Positions 33,623 through 43,117 of a DNA stretch of 64,000 nt are shown here, one piece after another (the stretch's first letter is position 1; each line of letters begins with the position of its first letter). The stretch covers positions 1-64,000 of the forward strand of contig CADCDY010000007.1 in assembly GCA_902800245.1 (NCBI GenBank), read 5' to 3'. A model generated the notes under the pieces. The model was not told the DNA's origin. It ran no database searches and worked only from the letters and a program-made list of their open reading frames with translations. The position numbers and the translations under genes were made by a program. The DNA is from an uncultured Prevotellaceae bacterium. GTDB taxonomy: Bacteria > Bacteroidota > Bacteroidia > Bacteroidales > Bacteroidaceae.

Positions 33623-34456
33623 TTATCCCTCCAATCCTTTAATTCTTTCTTCTATTTCCTTAACAGCCTCTTTGCACTGCTCTTCGTTCAGCACACCATG
33701 ATGCCACTTGGCAATGCCTTCCATGAACGAGACGCCCTTGCCTTTCGTGGTGTTCGACACCAGCAGGTGGGGTTTCTTGTTCCCGTAGTCGATAGCGTCA
33801 AAGGTCTTCACGATATCCTCCATGGAATCGCCATTCATCTCAATAACGTCCCAACCAAAGGCACTCCAGCGTTCCTTCACAGAGTCGATAGGCATTACGT
33901 CCTCTGTGTTGCCAGAGATTTGCAGATGGTTTCGGTCGATGATAGCTACCAGATTGTCGAGCTCATACTTATGACCAGCCATTGCTGCTTCATAGATAGA
34001 GCCTTCACCCTGTTCACCATCGCCCATCAGCACGTAAGTCTTCCAAGCCTTTTTATCCATTTTGGCAGCAATGGCCATACCTACGCCAATGCCCAGTCCG
34101 TGCCCCAGTGCACCACTGTTTACCTCAATACCAGACACCTCAATAGTGGGATGACCACTCAGAATACTTCCAAACTTGCCTAGCGTGTCGAGCACTTCGG
34201 GTACGAGAAATCCTTTTGCCTCCAACGTCACGTACAACGCCTCCACACAATGACCCTTCGACAACACGAAACGGTCTCTGTCTACTGCCTTCGGCTCCTG
34301 AGGATTGAGTTCTTTCATCACATGAAAATACAATGCTGTCATCACGTTCAGGCACGAAAGGTCGCCACCAATGTGACCTGCCTTGGCGGCATATACCACC
34401 TCAACAAGACGCTTACGGTTCTTCTCCGCAAGCAATTCTAATTCTTTTATGTTCAT
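33623..34456 (-). CDS. Transketolase, N-terminal half
   Basis: 277 residues: the ThDP pyrophosphate-binding domain. KAGHIGGDLSCL (26-37), GHGLGIGVGMA (118-128) and the ThDP motif GDGEQGEGSIYEAAMAGH through NLVAIIDRNHLQISG (about 145-185) are present, with the magnesium-binding Asp and Asn. It is first in an operon with the C-terminal half and the FGGY kinase. A TTTATAAT-like sequence upstream is the only promoter hint, and no TAnnTTTG box was found, so the promoter is uncertain. It faces the carboxylesterase gene divergently across 163 bp. Confidence 0.85.
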   Translation of the reverse strand: MNIKELELLAEKNRKRLVEVVYAAKAGHIGGDLSCLNVMTALYFHVMKELNPQEPKAVDRDRFVLSKGHCVEALYVTLEAKGFLVPEVLDTLGKFGSILSGHPTIEVSGIEVNSGALGHGLGIGVGMAIAAKMDKKAWKTYVLMGDGEQGEGSIYEAAMAGHKYELDNLVAIIDRNHLQISGNTEDVMPIDSVKERWSAFGWDVIEMNGDSMEDIVKTFDAIDYGNKKPHLLVSNTTKGKGVSFMEGIAKWHHGVLNEEQCKEAVKEIEERIKGLEG

Positions 34457-34551
34457 CTTCTCTTTAGATATGTTTTATTATAAAGATGCACGAACGCGCG
34501 AAATGTCATCATCCTACCTCAAAAAATTATGGCATAAAAAAATGCTTTTTC

Positions 34552-34583
34552 TTTGTGTATTTAATCAAAAATGCGTACCTTTG
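34552..34583 (+). promoter_or_regulatory. Promoter of the carboxylesterase (TTTG-N20-TACCTTTG)
   Basis: TTTG at 34552-34555 and TACCTTTG at 34576-34583, exact 20-bp spacing, 36 bp before the start at 34620. Confidence 0.8.
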
Positions 34584-34619
34584 TACGCAAATGTTTCATC
34601 CATACCTAAAATTATCATT

Positions 34620-36134
34620 ATGAAGAAAATTTTTTTGTCCCTTCTGCTCTTGGCAGCAGTATCTGCAAATGCGCAGAACAATCCCGTGTTAACCATTGAA
34701 GGTGGTCAGGTGCAAGGTGTCTTGGCTGACGACCATCCTGATGTGTTTGTCTATCGTGGCATTCCTTATGCAGCACCTCCCATCCGCGAGAACCGTTGGA
34801 AGGAACCTCAGCCCATTGTGCCTTGGAAAGGCGTGAAGGTCTGCGATACTTTTGGTCGTCCCAGTTTTCAGGCCATTCAGTATACTGGGGGCTACTATAC
34901 GGAGTGGGGTTATGGTAAGGAAGCTGCCTTCAGCGAAGACTGCCTGTATCTGAATGTTTGGACGAAGGCCCCAGGTCAGGTGAACAAGAAACTTCCTGTA
35001 GCCCTGTGGATTCATGGTGGTGGCTATCGCGAGGGCTTCGGTTCTGAACCCGAGTTCGACGGACAGGAATGGGGTGCCAAAGATGTGGTGCTCGTCACTA
35101 TCAACTACCGTTTAGGTGTATTCGGATTCCTCGTACATCCTGCTTTGTCGGCAGAGAGCCCACACAAAGTTTCTGGCAACTACGGAATCCTCGACCAGAT
35201 TGAGGCGCTGAAGTGGATTAAAAAGAATATCGCCCAGTTTGGTGGCGACCCCAATAACGTAACCATCTTCGGACAAAGTGCAGGTGGTGGCAGTGTTCGT
35301 ACGTTGTGCGAGAGTCCGCTGGCTCGTGGTCTCTTCCATAAGGCAGTCATCATGAGTGCCCAGGGCCTTTCTATTCCCGATGCTAACGGTAATCCGATGG
35401 GTGGCCGCTATAGCGGTGGTTCGTTTGCTGATGCTGAAGCCAATGCCAAGAAGGTCTTCGACTGGGCCGGCCTTACTGATTTGCAGAAGATGCGTCAGGC
35501 AAGTACTGAGACTGTTTTTGCGCTGAACACCCTCTACTACCAGATTGTCGAAGGTCAGCAACAGGGAGGTGGTATGCCGTTTATGCGTCGCGGTCTGCCC
35601 TTTATGCCCATGATTGACGGTTATGTCAGCCTTAAGAGTTTCGATGACGCCACTCGTGAGGGAACTCTCGCTGACGTGCCTTATATGATTGGTTTTACCC
35701 TCAACGACATGGGCAATATGGCCCCAAATATTGCTGAGTTCTGTAAGGTGCGCCAGCAGAAGGGCGGTAAGGCCTGGGCTTATCAGTTTGCTCGTCCGTT
35801 GCCCGATGACGGTTCTCATCCTGAGGTGACACAACGTCTGAAAGGTGCCTTCCATTCCAGTGACCTCTGGTTTGTCTTTAAGTCGCTGAAGCATTGCTGG
35901 CGTCCTTGGACCAAAGGCGACTGGGATCTCTCCGAGAAGATGCTCACTGCATGGACAAACTTTGCCAAGTATAGTGACCCTAACGGCTCTAAGGGTGGCA
36001 ATTGGGCTCCCTGTACGGAGAAGAATCCAAACTTTATGGTCTTCAAACTGAACGACCAGGATGCTGAGGCTTCTTTCTTCGGTCAGCCCGAGAAAGCTCC
36101 ACAACCCCAAGGTTTTGGCTTCCCAGGAAGATAA
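34620..36134 (+). CDS. Type-B carboxylesterase, secreted
   Basis: 504 residues with a signal peptide (1-19, ending ANAQ). The alpha/beta hydrolase motifs are clear: VFVYRGIPYAAPP near the start, the oxyanion HGGGYREGFGSE, the nucleophile elbow FGQSAGGGSV, and a late catalytic acid and His region. It has GQSAG where many relatives have GESAG. It hydrolyses carboxylic esters outside the cytoplasm, perhaps acetyl or feruloyl groups on plant polysaccharides. The start at 34620 follows the promoter; the longer frame to 34383 crosses the transketolase gene on the other strand. Monocistronic. Confidence 0.85.
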   Translation: MKKIFLSLLLLAAVSANAQNNPVLTIEGGQVQGVLADDHPDVFVYRGIPYAAPPIRENRWKEPQPIVPWKGVKVCDTFGRPSFQAIQYTGGYYTEWGYGKEAAFSEDCLYLNVWTKAPGQVNKKLPVALWIHGGGYREGFGSEPEFDGQEWGAKDVVLVTINYRLGVFGFLVHPALSAESPHKVSGNYGILDQIEALKWIKKNIAQFGGDPNNVTIFGQSAGGGSVRTLCESPLARGLFHKAVIMSAQGLSIPDANGNPMGGRYSGGSFADAEANAKKVFDWAGLTDLQKMRQASTETVFALNTLYYQIVEGQQQGGGMPFMRRGLPFMPMIDGYVSLKSFDDATREGTLADVPYMIGFTLNDMGNMAPNIAEFCKVRQQKGGKAWAYQFARPLPDDGSHPEVTQRLKGAFHSSDLWFVFKSLKHCWRPWTKGDWDLSEKMLTAWTNFAKYSDPNGSKGGNWAPCTEKNPNFMVFKLNDQDAEASFFGQPEKAPQPQGFGFPGR

Positions 36135-36168
36135 TAAAAAGGGCAAAACAGTTTGAACTTGTTTTGAA

Positions 36169-36199
36169 GAGGGCGTCTATCTGTAGACGTCCTCTTTCT
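36169..36199 (+). terminator. Terminator of the carboxylesterase, overlapping the M16 stop
   Basis: GAGG-GCGTCTA pairs with TAGACGTCCTC around a 4-base loop, followed by TTTCTTT. The stem overlaps the last codons of the convergent M16 gene (stop at 36177). Confidence 0.7.
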
Positions 36200-39044
36200 T
36201 TAGCTGTACAACCTTACCGAAACGGGCTAACGCTTTCATATCTGTCAGCTTCTTGTCGCCAATAATAATCCACACGCGGTTGTTGTTGGGGGCGATATGC
36301 TGCTGGTGGAACTGCACGATGTCCTGTACAGAAACAGCAGGCAGCAGGCGGACAATGTCGGCGTTGGGATCAGTGGTGTAGCCATCCCGGCGCTGATTGG
36401 CCACGTATTTGCTCATCGTGCGGAATGTGGGATAGTCGTTCTGAATATCGCTGATGACACTCTGTCGGGCAGCTTCGAGATTCTCTTCTTTCATCGGCAT
36501 CTGACGCAACAGCGAATCGATGGTGGTGAGGGCTTCCAACGTCTTGTCTGCTTGTGTACCAGTGGCTGTGATGTATCCCAAAGCCCCCTGTGGATGCTGG
36601 GCGAGGCTGGTGGTGATGCTCTTTCCGCCAGTGGAGTAAGCCAGCGAACGGAATTCACGGACGTTCTGGAACAATACTGACGACATACCGCCACCGAAGT
36701 ATTCATCCCACAACTTCAACTTGGTACGTTGTTCTACTGTAGGCAGGCCTCTGATGGCATCATAGCTGACGACATAGTTCTGGCGCGACTTAGGTACTTC
36801 GTAGAAGAAGATGGTAGGCTCCGAGTACTGTTGAAGGGGGCGGAAAGTGTCGGCCTGCTTGCGAGTGCACTGAGCTAAGGGTAGGGCGTGTTGCGACTCA
36901 GTCGCAACATACTCAACAGGCTGACGACCGCAGTAGAACAGCTCGCAGTCGTACTGCTGAAGGTCGCGGAAAAGACTGAGCAGCTCGTCACTCTTCAGGG
37001 CCTTGATTTCTTTCTTCGACAGTTGGGTGAGGTAAGTCGACTTCTCACCATAGAGAATGCATTCCAGCATTGGTCTCATAACGTCGTCCTTTTGTTTACC
37101 GAAGCTCTTGCGGTTTACCTTGTCAGCATCCTTGGCTTCATGGAGTGCCTCGTCATCACCCTTAGCATTCCGCAGGAAGTGGGCCAGCAATTGCAGGGCA
37201 GGCTTCAGCTGTTTGTCAGGACCTGTCAGGTTGATGCTGAAGGCCACGTCGCCAGGAACCACCTCCATCGTGGTGCCCATGCGTTGCCATGCCTGCTCCA
37301 ACTGCTGTTTCTTCAGCGAGTCAGTACCAATGGCATTCAGATAATCAGCCAACACCTTCAGTTTGGGAGTATGCAATTCACCATCCTTGTAGCGTAGCGT
37401 AAAAGTAAAGATGTCGTTGATAGGGTTCTCCTTATAATATAAGGTGACGTGGTCGTTCAGTTGTTTTGTGGTCACGTCGTTCGCGAAATCAACGGTACGT
37501 ATGACAGTCTCCTTGACAGGCATCTGCTCCAACTGCAGAGCAAAAGCAGATTTCGCATCCATGTTCTTTGGCGTGATGGGTTTGTAGCCAGGCTGCTTGA
37601 TGGTCTCTTTGTCAGACGTACCGTATTTCTTTGACAGCGTGATGTGGTTGGCACTATAGTATTTCTTAGCGGCAGCAACGACATCTTCTTTCTTCAATTG
37701 TTTGATATGTGCAATCTTGTCCAGCACATCCTGCCAGGAATGGCCTTTGGCGTAGGCGTCAATCATCAGCTGAGAACGACCGCTGATGGTTTCCAATTCA
37801 CGTTCAGCCGCCATCACCAACTCTTGTTTCAAGGCTTCCATCTGTTCAGTTGTGAACTGTCCGTTCATCACCTTTTGCACCTGTTCCATGATGCGTCCTT
37901 CTGCTGCCTTTATCTTGCCCAAGAGTTTAGGTATAATCAGGATAGCAGATCCTCCAGCATCAGCAAAAGCCATACTGGTGGCCAGAGCCATCATCACCTT
38001 ATGTTCGTTCATCAGTGAGTCCAGCAGTCCAGCCTTACCATTCGACAGCAGTCCGTTGGCCAAATCTAAAGCATCGGCATCGGGTTCAAAGTCCGTTGGA
38101 GCCTTGAATATCAAAGCTTCTATTCCAATCAATGGAATTGGCAACTTCACCTCGTATTTTTCGTTAGGCTGAATGTTAGGCATGGGACTATAGCTGCGCT
38201 CTGGGGCTGCCCCTGTCTGTACGCGTCCGAAGGTCTGCTCCAGCAGAGCGGTCAACGTAGAATCTGGTGTGATGTCGCCACAAAGGATGAGACCCATGTT
38301 CGAAGCCACATAATACTTCTTATAGAAGGCAGCCATATCCGACAGGCGTGGGTTTTTCAGGTTTTCTGTCGAACCAATGATGGGGTAGGCGTAAGGCTGG
38401 GTTTTGAATACCGCACCCATTATCTTCTCCATCGCTTCACCCATCCCGTCAGAGGAGCGGTTCTTCTCTTCGTAGACGTTTTCCAACTCTCCCTGAAAAC
38501 CGCGAAAGACAGGCGATATCAGGCGCTCTGAGTTGAGCCAGCACCATTGTTCCATATACTGCGGCAAGAACGAGTTAAAGTAGAACGTCTCGTCATAGCC
38601 TGTGCCTGCGTTTAGTCCGCTACCACCGTATTTTGATATCAGGCGATTGAATTCGTTGGGAATGACGTAGTCGGATGCTTTTAGACTCAGTTCGTTGATA
38701 TGCTGCTGAATCTTCGTGCGCTCTGCCTCATCATGTGTCTGCGACAGCAGGTCGTACTGCGCCGAGATGCTGTCGAGCCAGGGCTTTTCTGCCTGATAGT
38801 CAATGGTACCAATACGGTCGGTTCCCTTAAACATGATATGTTCGAAGTAGTGGGCAATACCCGTGTTGGGACAATCCTTGGCACCCGCCTTCACCACAAC
38901 GGCACCAAAAACCTTCGGTTGCGAGTGGTCTTCGTTCAGCCATACGGTCATACCGTTACTCAGTTTCAGCTCCTTGACTTCCAGTTGTGCTTTGCTAACC
39001 AGACATGACAAAACACAAACCAATAGAAATGTAAAACGCTTCAT
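36177..39044 (-). CDS. M16 family zinc metallopeptidase
   Basis: 955 residues with a signal peptide (1-19, ending SKAQ). The inverted zinc motif HYFEH (His65, Glu68, His69) is followed by the distal Glu in ENVYEEKNRSSD. Four M16 repeats make the two halves; the second half is inactive, as usual. The family (pitrilysin/PqqL type) degrades peptides in the periplasm. An in-frame 21-bp palindrome (36889-36909) codes for residues at about 712-718 (YVATESQHA region) between two core strands. The promoter is a minus-strand TACCTTTG at 39072-39079, 45 bp from the divergent phosphoglycerate mutase promoter. Confidence 0.85.
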   Translation of the reverse strand: MKRFTFLLVCVLSCLVSKAQLEVKELKLSNGMTVWLNEDHSQPKVFGAVVVKAGAKDCPNTGIAHYFEHIMFKGTDRIGTIDYQAEKPWLDSISAQYDLLSQTHDEAERTKIQQHINELSLKASDYVIPNEFNRLISKYGGSGLNAGTGYDETFYFNSFLPQYMEQWCWLNSERLISPVFRGFQGELENVYEEKNRSSDGMGEAMEKIMGAVFKTQPYAYPIIGSTENLKNPRLSDMAAFYKKYYVASNMGLILCGDITPDSTLTALLEQTFGRVQTGAAPERSYSPMPNIQPNEKYEVKLPIPLIGIEALIFKAPTDFEPDADALDLANGLLSNGKAGLLDSLMNEHKVMMALATSMAFADAGGSAILIIPKLLGKIKAAEGRIMEQVQKVMNGQFTTEQMEALKQELVMAAERELETISGRSQLMIDAYAKGHSWQDVLDKIAHIKQLKKEDVVAAAKKYYSANHITLSKKYGTSDKETIKQPGYKPITPKNMDAKSAFALQLEQMPVKETVIRTVDFANDVTTKQLNDHVTLYYKENPINDIFTFTLRYKDGELHTPKLKVLADYLNAIGTDSLKKQQLEQAWQRMGTTMEVVPGDVAFSINLTGPDKQLKPALQLLAHFLRNAKGDDEALHEAKDADKVNRKSFGKQKDDVMRPMLECILYGEKSTYLTQLSKKEIKALKSDELLSLFRDLQQYDCELFYCGRQPVEYVATESQHALPLAQCTRKQADTFRPLQQYSEPTIFFYEVPKSRQNYVVSYDAIRGLPTVEQRTKLKLWDEYFGGGMSSVLFQNVREFRSLAYSTGGKSITTSLAQHPQGALGYITATGTQADKTLEALTTIDSLLRQMPMKEENLEAARQSVISDIQNDYPTFRTMSKYVANQRRDGYTTDPNADIVRLLPAVSVQDIVQFHQQHIAPNNNRVWIIIGDKKLTDMKALARFGKVVQLKKEDVYR
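36889..36909. repeat. 21-bp palindrome inside the M16 gene
   Basis: TGTTGCGAC, three bases, then GTCGCAACA: perfect 9-bp arms. The minus-strand 15 bases GAGTATGTTGCGACT that contain the left arm recur exactly inside the GH97 gene (58256-58270), in the same reading frame. Confidence 0.75.
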
Positions 39045-39071
39045 AAGCTATAAAATGTTGATTTTGTGGGA

Positions 39072-39079
39072 CAAAGGTA
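39072..39079 (-). promoter_or_regulatory. -7 box of the M16 gene
   Basis: Minus-strand TACCTTTG, 27 bp upstream of the start at 39044. Confidence 0.6.
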
Positions 39080-39123
39080 CGAAAAAACTGAGAATAAAAA
39101 ACAAAGAATTAAGAAATATTTCG

Positions 39124-39131
39124 TAATTTTG
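39124..39131 (+). promoter_or_regulatory. -7 box of phosphoglycerate mutase
   Basis: TAATTTTG matches TAnnTTTG, 40 bp upstream of the start at 39172. Confidence 0.55.
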
Positions 39132-39171
39132 CACCGCAAAATGGAAAGAACGATTAAAAAGTAATAAGATT

Positions 39172-40698
39172 ATGGCAAAGAAAGCATTATTGATGATTCT
39201 CGATGGATGGGGAATCGGTAAGCACGGTAAGGGTGATGTTATCTTCAACACACCAACTCCTTACCTCGATCTGTTAACAGCTACTTCAGCTCACTCTCAG
39301 CTTCAGGCCTCTGGTGAGGACGTTGGTCTGCCCGATGGACAAATGGGTAACTCTGAGGTGGGTCACTTGAATATCGGTGCTGGACGCATCGTGTATCAGG
39401 ACCTTGTCAAGATCAATCGCGCCTGCAAGGACGACTCTATCATGGAGAATCCGCAGGTGAAGGCTGCTTACACCTATGCCAAGGAGAACAACAAGAAGCT
39501 GCACCTGATGGGGCTGACCTCTGACGGTGGTGTGCACTCAAGCCTCGACCACCTGTTCAAGCTCATCGAGATTGGTAAGGCATACGGCCTGAAGAATCAG
39601 GTGTTTGTGCATTGCTATATGGACGGTCGTGATACCGACCCGCACTCTGGTAAGGGCTTTATCAAGCAGGTGAGCGACGTCTGCGCAGCTAATGATGCCG
39701 CTATCGCAAGTATTGTTGGTCGCTTCTATGCGATGGACCGCGACAAGCGCTGGGAGCGTGTAAAAGAGGGTTATGACCTCATCGTCAACGGTGTTGGTAA
39801 GCAGGCTACTGACATGGTGAAAGCTATGGAAGAGAGCTATGCTGATGGCGTAACCGACGAGTTCATCAAGCCTATCCACAATGCCTCAGTAAATGGCACC
39901 ATCGAGGAAGGTGATGTTGTTATCTTCATCAACTTCCGCAACGACCGTGCTAAGGAGATGACGATTGCGCTGACTCAGGAGGATATGCCTGAGCAGGGTA
40001 TGAAGACCATCCCAGGTCTGCAGTACTACTGTATGACGCCATACGACGCAAACTTCAAGGGCGTTCACATCCTCTTCCCCAAGGAGAACGTAGAAGACAC
40101 GCTGGGCGAGTATCTGAGCAAGCAGGGTAAGAAGCAGCTGCATACCGCTGAGACGGAGAAGTACGCTCACGTAACCTTCTTCTTCAATGGTGGTCGCGAG
40201 GCTCCTTACGAGGGTGAAGATCGTATTCTGGTTCCCTCTCCGAAGGTAGCAACCTATGACCTGAAGCCTGAGATGAGTGCTTATGAGGTGAAGGACAAGC
40301 TGGTGGCTGCTATTAACGAGGCTAAGTACGACTTCATCGTGGTGAACTTCGCTAATGGTGATATGGTAGGTCATACGGGTATCTACAACGCAATCGCCAA
40401 GGCTGTCTGGGCTGTTGACAACTGTGTGAAGGAAGTCATCGAGGCTGCTAAAGCTAACGACTACGAGGCTATCATCATTGCCGATCACGGTAATGCTGAC
40501 AACGCAATCAATCCTGATGGTACACCTAACACCGCTCACTCGCTGAACCCCGTGCCATTCATCTATGTAACTAACAACAACTCGGCTACAGTGAAGGACG
40601 GTCGTCTGGCTGACGTGGCTCCCTCAATCCTGCACATCATGGGATTGGAACAGCCTGCCGACATGACAGGTGAGAATCTAATCAGTGACAATTGCTAA
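39172..40698 (+). CDS. gpmI: 2,3-bisphosphoglycerate-independent phosphoglycerate mutase
   Basis: 508 residues, the usual length. It interconverts 3- and 2-phosphoglycerate in glycolysis, through a phosphoserine intermediate and two manganese ions. ILDGWGIG near the start, the catalytic Ser61 in [16 protein letters not shown], the MDGRDTDP motif (about 150), [13 protein letters not shown] and the metal-binding IADHGNADN and [10 protein letters not shown] are all present. Codon use is strongly biased (GGT, GCT, AAG), as expected for a highly expressed gene. A good terminator follows 26 bp after the stop. Confidence 0.95.
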   Translation: MAKKALLMILDGWGIGKHGKGDVIFNTPTPYLDLLTATSAHSQLQASGEDVGLPDGQMGNSEVGHLNIGAGRIVYQDLVKINRACKDDSIMENPQVKAAYTYAKENNKKLHLMGLTSDGGVHSSLDHLFKLIEIGKAYGLKNQVFVHCYMDGRDTDPHSGKGFIKQVSDVCAANDAAIASIVGRFYAMDRDKRWERVKEGYDLIVNGVGKQATDMVKAMEESYADGVTDEFIKPIHNASVNGTIEEGDVVIFINFRNDRAKEMTIALTQEDMPEQGMKTIPGLQYYCMTPYDANFKGVHILFPKENVEDTLGEYLSKQGKKQLHTAETEKYAHVTFFFNGGREAPYEGEDRILVPSPKVATYDLKPEMSAYEVKDKLVAAINEAKYDFIVVNFANGDMVGHTGIYNAIAKAVWAVDNCVKEVIEAAKANDYEAIIIADHGNADNAINPDGTPNTAHSLNPVPFIYVTNNNSATVKDGRLADVAPSILHIMGLEQPADMTGENLISDNC

Positions 40699-40724
40699 TA
40701 AACAATTGACAAAGGATAAATGAA

Positions 40725-40754
40725 GAAGGTTTGCCTGCAAGCAAACCTTCTTTT
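40725..40754. terminator. Terminator after gpmI, shared with the convergent gene
   Basis: GAAGGTTTGC-CTGCAA-GCAAACCTTC, a 10-bp perfect stem followed by TTTTATATT on the plus strand; minus-strand bases after the stem are less U-rich. Confidence 0.85.
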
Positions 40755-40758
40755 ATAT

Positions 40759-41574
40759 TTAGAAACTGCGAAGCCAGGCTTTCAGTTCGAGCATCATTTC
40801 GAAGTGGTAGGGGAACGACTGACGGATGCCAAAGCCGTGTCCGCCAGAAGGATAGATGTACATAGCAACAGGAACGCCATTCGTATAAAGCTGCTCGTAA
40901 TAGCCGAGGCTATTGATAGGAGGAACGGCTTTGTCGTCATTTGCCAAAGCCAGAAAACAGCGTGGAGTATGTTTGTTGATATGTTTCTCGTTGCAGTATT
41001 CGTTAATCAGTTTCTGCTTGGGGCTCTTGCCTAAGAGATTGTCGCGCGAACCTTGATGGGTGACACCCCGTTCCATCGAGACGACAGGATAGAAGAGAAT
41101 CTGGAAGTTAGGCATAGCGTCACTGGTGGCATGGGTGGCAACGGTGGAGGCCAGATGACCACCAGCCGAGAAGCCCATGATACCTACGTCGTTGGGATTG
41201 ATGTGCCACGCTTCGGCATTGCGGCGCACCAGTCGCATAGCCTCTTCGGCATCCTCGGCAGGGACGGTATAGTGGCCATGAGGCATACGGTACTTCAGCA
41301 CGATGAGGGCGATGCCCTGTTCGTTGAAGAATGGTGCCCAGTCAAATCCTTCGTGTTGCATGGCCAGATGGGTATATCCGCCACCAGGACAGCAGACGAT
41401 GGCTCGGCCTGTTGCTTTTTTCTCGTCGGGCAGGAAGACGGTGACCTTCGCCATATCTTCTGCGTCACCATTACTTGTACGCGGGCCGTCTGGCCATAGG
41501 TTCATCTCTGTACCCTCTTGGGCAGATGCCATTGTCGATACGAACATCATGAGGAAAAACAGTATTTTTTTCAT
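40759..41574 (-). CDS. Secreted alpha/beta hydrolase, BD-FAE/acetylesterase-like
   Basis: 271 residues with a signal peptide (1-19, ending ASAQ). CCPGGGYTHLAMQHEG supplies the oxyanion region and GFSAGGHLAST the nucleophile Ser; a late Asp (NDDKAVPP) and His (SGGHGFGIR) complete the triad. Related Bacteroidota enzymes remove acetyl or feruloyl groups from xylan. The start at 41574 gives a clean signal peptide; the frame extends to 41598 but that runs into the promoter. It shares its upstream region with the divergent sialate esterase, suggesting linked control of de-esterifying enzymes. Confidence 0.8.
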   Translation of the reverse strand: MKKILFFLMMFVSTMASAQEGTEMNLWPDGPRTSNGDAEDMAKVTVFLPDEKKATGRAIVCCPGGGYTHLAMQHEGFDWAPFFNEQGIALIVLKYRMPHGHYTVPAEDAEEAMRLVRRNAEAWHINPNDVGIMGFSAGGHLASTVATHATSDAMPNFQILFYPVVSMERGVTHQGSRDNLLGKSPKQKLINEYCNEKHINKHTPRCFLALANDDKAVPPINSLGYYEQLYTNGVPVAMYIYPSGGHGFGIRQSFPYHFEMMLELKAWLRSF

Positions 41575-41595
41575 AATTATTGGGTTTATTGCTTG

Positions 41596-41603
41596 CAAAG
41601 GTA
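41596..41603 (-). promoter_or_regulatory. -7 box of the alpha/beta hydrolase
   Basis: Minus-strand TACCTTTG, 21 bp upstream of the start at 41574, and 12 bp from the divergent TATCTTTG. Confidence 0.65.
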
Positions 41604-41615
41604 ATAAAAAAATCG

Positions 41616-41623
41616 TATCTTTG
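41616..41623 (+). promoter_or_regulatory. -7 box of the sialate O-acetylesterase operon
   Basis: TATCTTTG, 30 bp upstream of the start at 41654. The divergent -7 boxes are only 12 bp apart, so the two promoters physically overlap. Confidence 0.65.
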
Positions 41624-41653
41624 CGGCATTAAACGCGTAAAAACTTTAGGACT

Positions 41654-43114
41654 ATGAATAAAAAGATGCTTTCTTTGGCGCTGATGACGGCAATAGCCGT
41701 TGGTGCGCAGGCAAAAGTGAAGCTGCCCCACCTGGTCAGCGACAACATGGTGATTCAACAACAGTCGGACGTTCGTCTGTGGGGCTGGGCAAAGCCAGGC
41801 AAGACGGTCGTTGCCACTACGTCGTGGAGCAACGAACGCTCTGAGACGAAAGTTGATAAGGACGGTCGCTGGTTGCTGACGGTGAAGTCGCCCAAGGCCA
41901 GTTACGAGCCGTTGCACATCACCTTCTACGACGGAGAGAGTGCAGTGACCATCAAGAACGTCCTCGCAGGTGAGGTTTGGGTGTGCGCTGGCCAGTCGAA
42001 TATGGAGATGCCTGTCAAGGGTTTTGGCAACTGCCCTGTGCTGAACTATAACCAGGAGGTGCTGGGGTGTGCCGGCAAGTGTCAGGTGCGCTCGGCAAAG
42101 ATTCCCAGCATCATGCGAATGACGCCTCAGGAGGATGCTGACACCCAGTGGCGCGAGTGTTCACCACAGACGGTCAGTGAGTTCTCGGCAACGGGTTATT
42201 TCTTTGCGAAGGTGATGAATCAGGCACTTGACATCCCCATTGGACTCATCGAGGCCAACAAGGGTGGCTCGCGAGTAGAAAGCTGGTTGACGAAGGAGAA
42301 TCTGGAGAAATACACCAAGGAACCTACGGACACGATGGGTATCGTCAATTTCAAGAAGGAGTATGACTACCTTCGTGGGCTGGTGTGGGGCAATGGTACG
42401 TTTAACCCCATTCTGAACTATACGGTCAAAGGTATCATCTACTATCAGGGTTGTTCGAACGTGGGCGATCCAGGCAATCAGTATTCTGAGCGCTTGAAAC
42501 TGCTCGTCGAACAATGGCGCGCGCAGTTTAAGCTGGGTGAGATTCCGTTCTATTTCGTGCAGATTGCGCCTTATGCCTACGACGGTGACGACGTGAACGG
42601 TCTGAGCGGTGCGTTGTTGCGTGAACAGCAGTTCCGTGCTTCGCAGATTATTCCCAACAGCGGACTGGTGTGTATCAACGACGCAGTCTATCCCTACGAG
42701 CCTTTGCAGATTCACCCTGCCCAGAAGCAGAAGGTGGGCGAGCGATTGGCATTCCTCGCGCTGAACAAGACCTACGGTTTTAACACGATTATCTGCGAGA
42801 GTCCGTCGTTTAAGGAGATGAACATCAAGGACGACAAGGTCATGATTCACTTCAACAACGAGTGTGGGGGCATGAGTCGCTTCACGGATATTCAGGGCTT
42901 CGAGATTGCTGGCGCTGACCGTGTGTTCCATCCTGCCAAGGCCGAACATTTCTGGCAACCTGGTGGCGGTGCTTGGGACGAGTGTTTCGTCATCAGCAGT
43001 CCTGAGGTAAAGCAGCCCGTTGCCATTCGTTACTGTTTCCGCAACTTTTTGTTGGGCAATTTGGGCAATGCTGGAGGCCTGCCTCTGTTCCCCTTCCGCA
43101 CAGATAATTGGTAA
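41654..43114 (+). CDS. Sialate O-acetylesterase-like SGNH hydrolase
   Basis: 486 residues with a signal peptide (1-20). The SGNH catalytic pieces are visible: GEVWVCAGQSNMEMP with Ser115, GIIYYQGCSNVGDP (Asn block), and the Asp-x-x-His-like QIHPAQKQKVGER near 350. Members hydrolyse O-acetyl groups from sialic acid or from acetylated plant polysaccharides in the periplasm. In this setting, next to another esterase, a xylan or pectin acetylesterase role is as likely as sialic acid. The start is fixed by the promoter and signal peptide. The NUDIX gene begins three bp after its stop. Confidence 0.8.
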   Translation: MNKKMLSLALMTAIAVGAQAKVKLPHLVSDNMVIQQQSDVRLWGWAKPGKTVVATTSWSNERSETKVDKDGRWLLTVKSPKASYEPLHITFYDGESAVTIKNVLAGEVWVCAGQSNMEMPVKGFGNCPVLNYNQEVLGCAGKCQVRSAKIPSIMRMTPQEDADTQWRECSPQTVSEFSATGYFFAKVMNQALDIPIGLIEANKGGSRVESWLTKENLEKYTKEPTDTMGIVNFKKEYDYLRGLVWGNGTFNPILNYTVKGIIYYQGCSNVGDPGNQYSERLKLLVEQWRAQFKLGEIPFYFVQIAPYAYDGDDVNGLSGALLREQQFRASQIIPNSGLVCINDAVYPYEPLQIHPAQKQKVGERLAFLALNKTYGFNTIICESPSFKEMNIKDDKVMIHFNNECGGMSRFTDIQGFEIAGADRVFHPAKAEHFWQPGGGAWDECFVISSPEVKQPVAIRYCFRNFLLGNLGNAGGLPLFPFRTDNW

Positions 43115-43117
43115 ACG

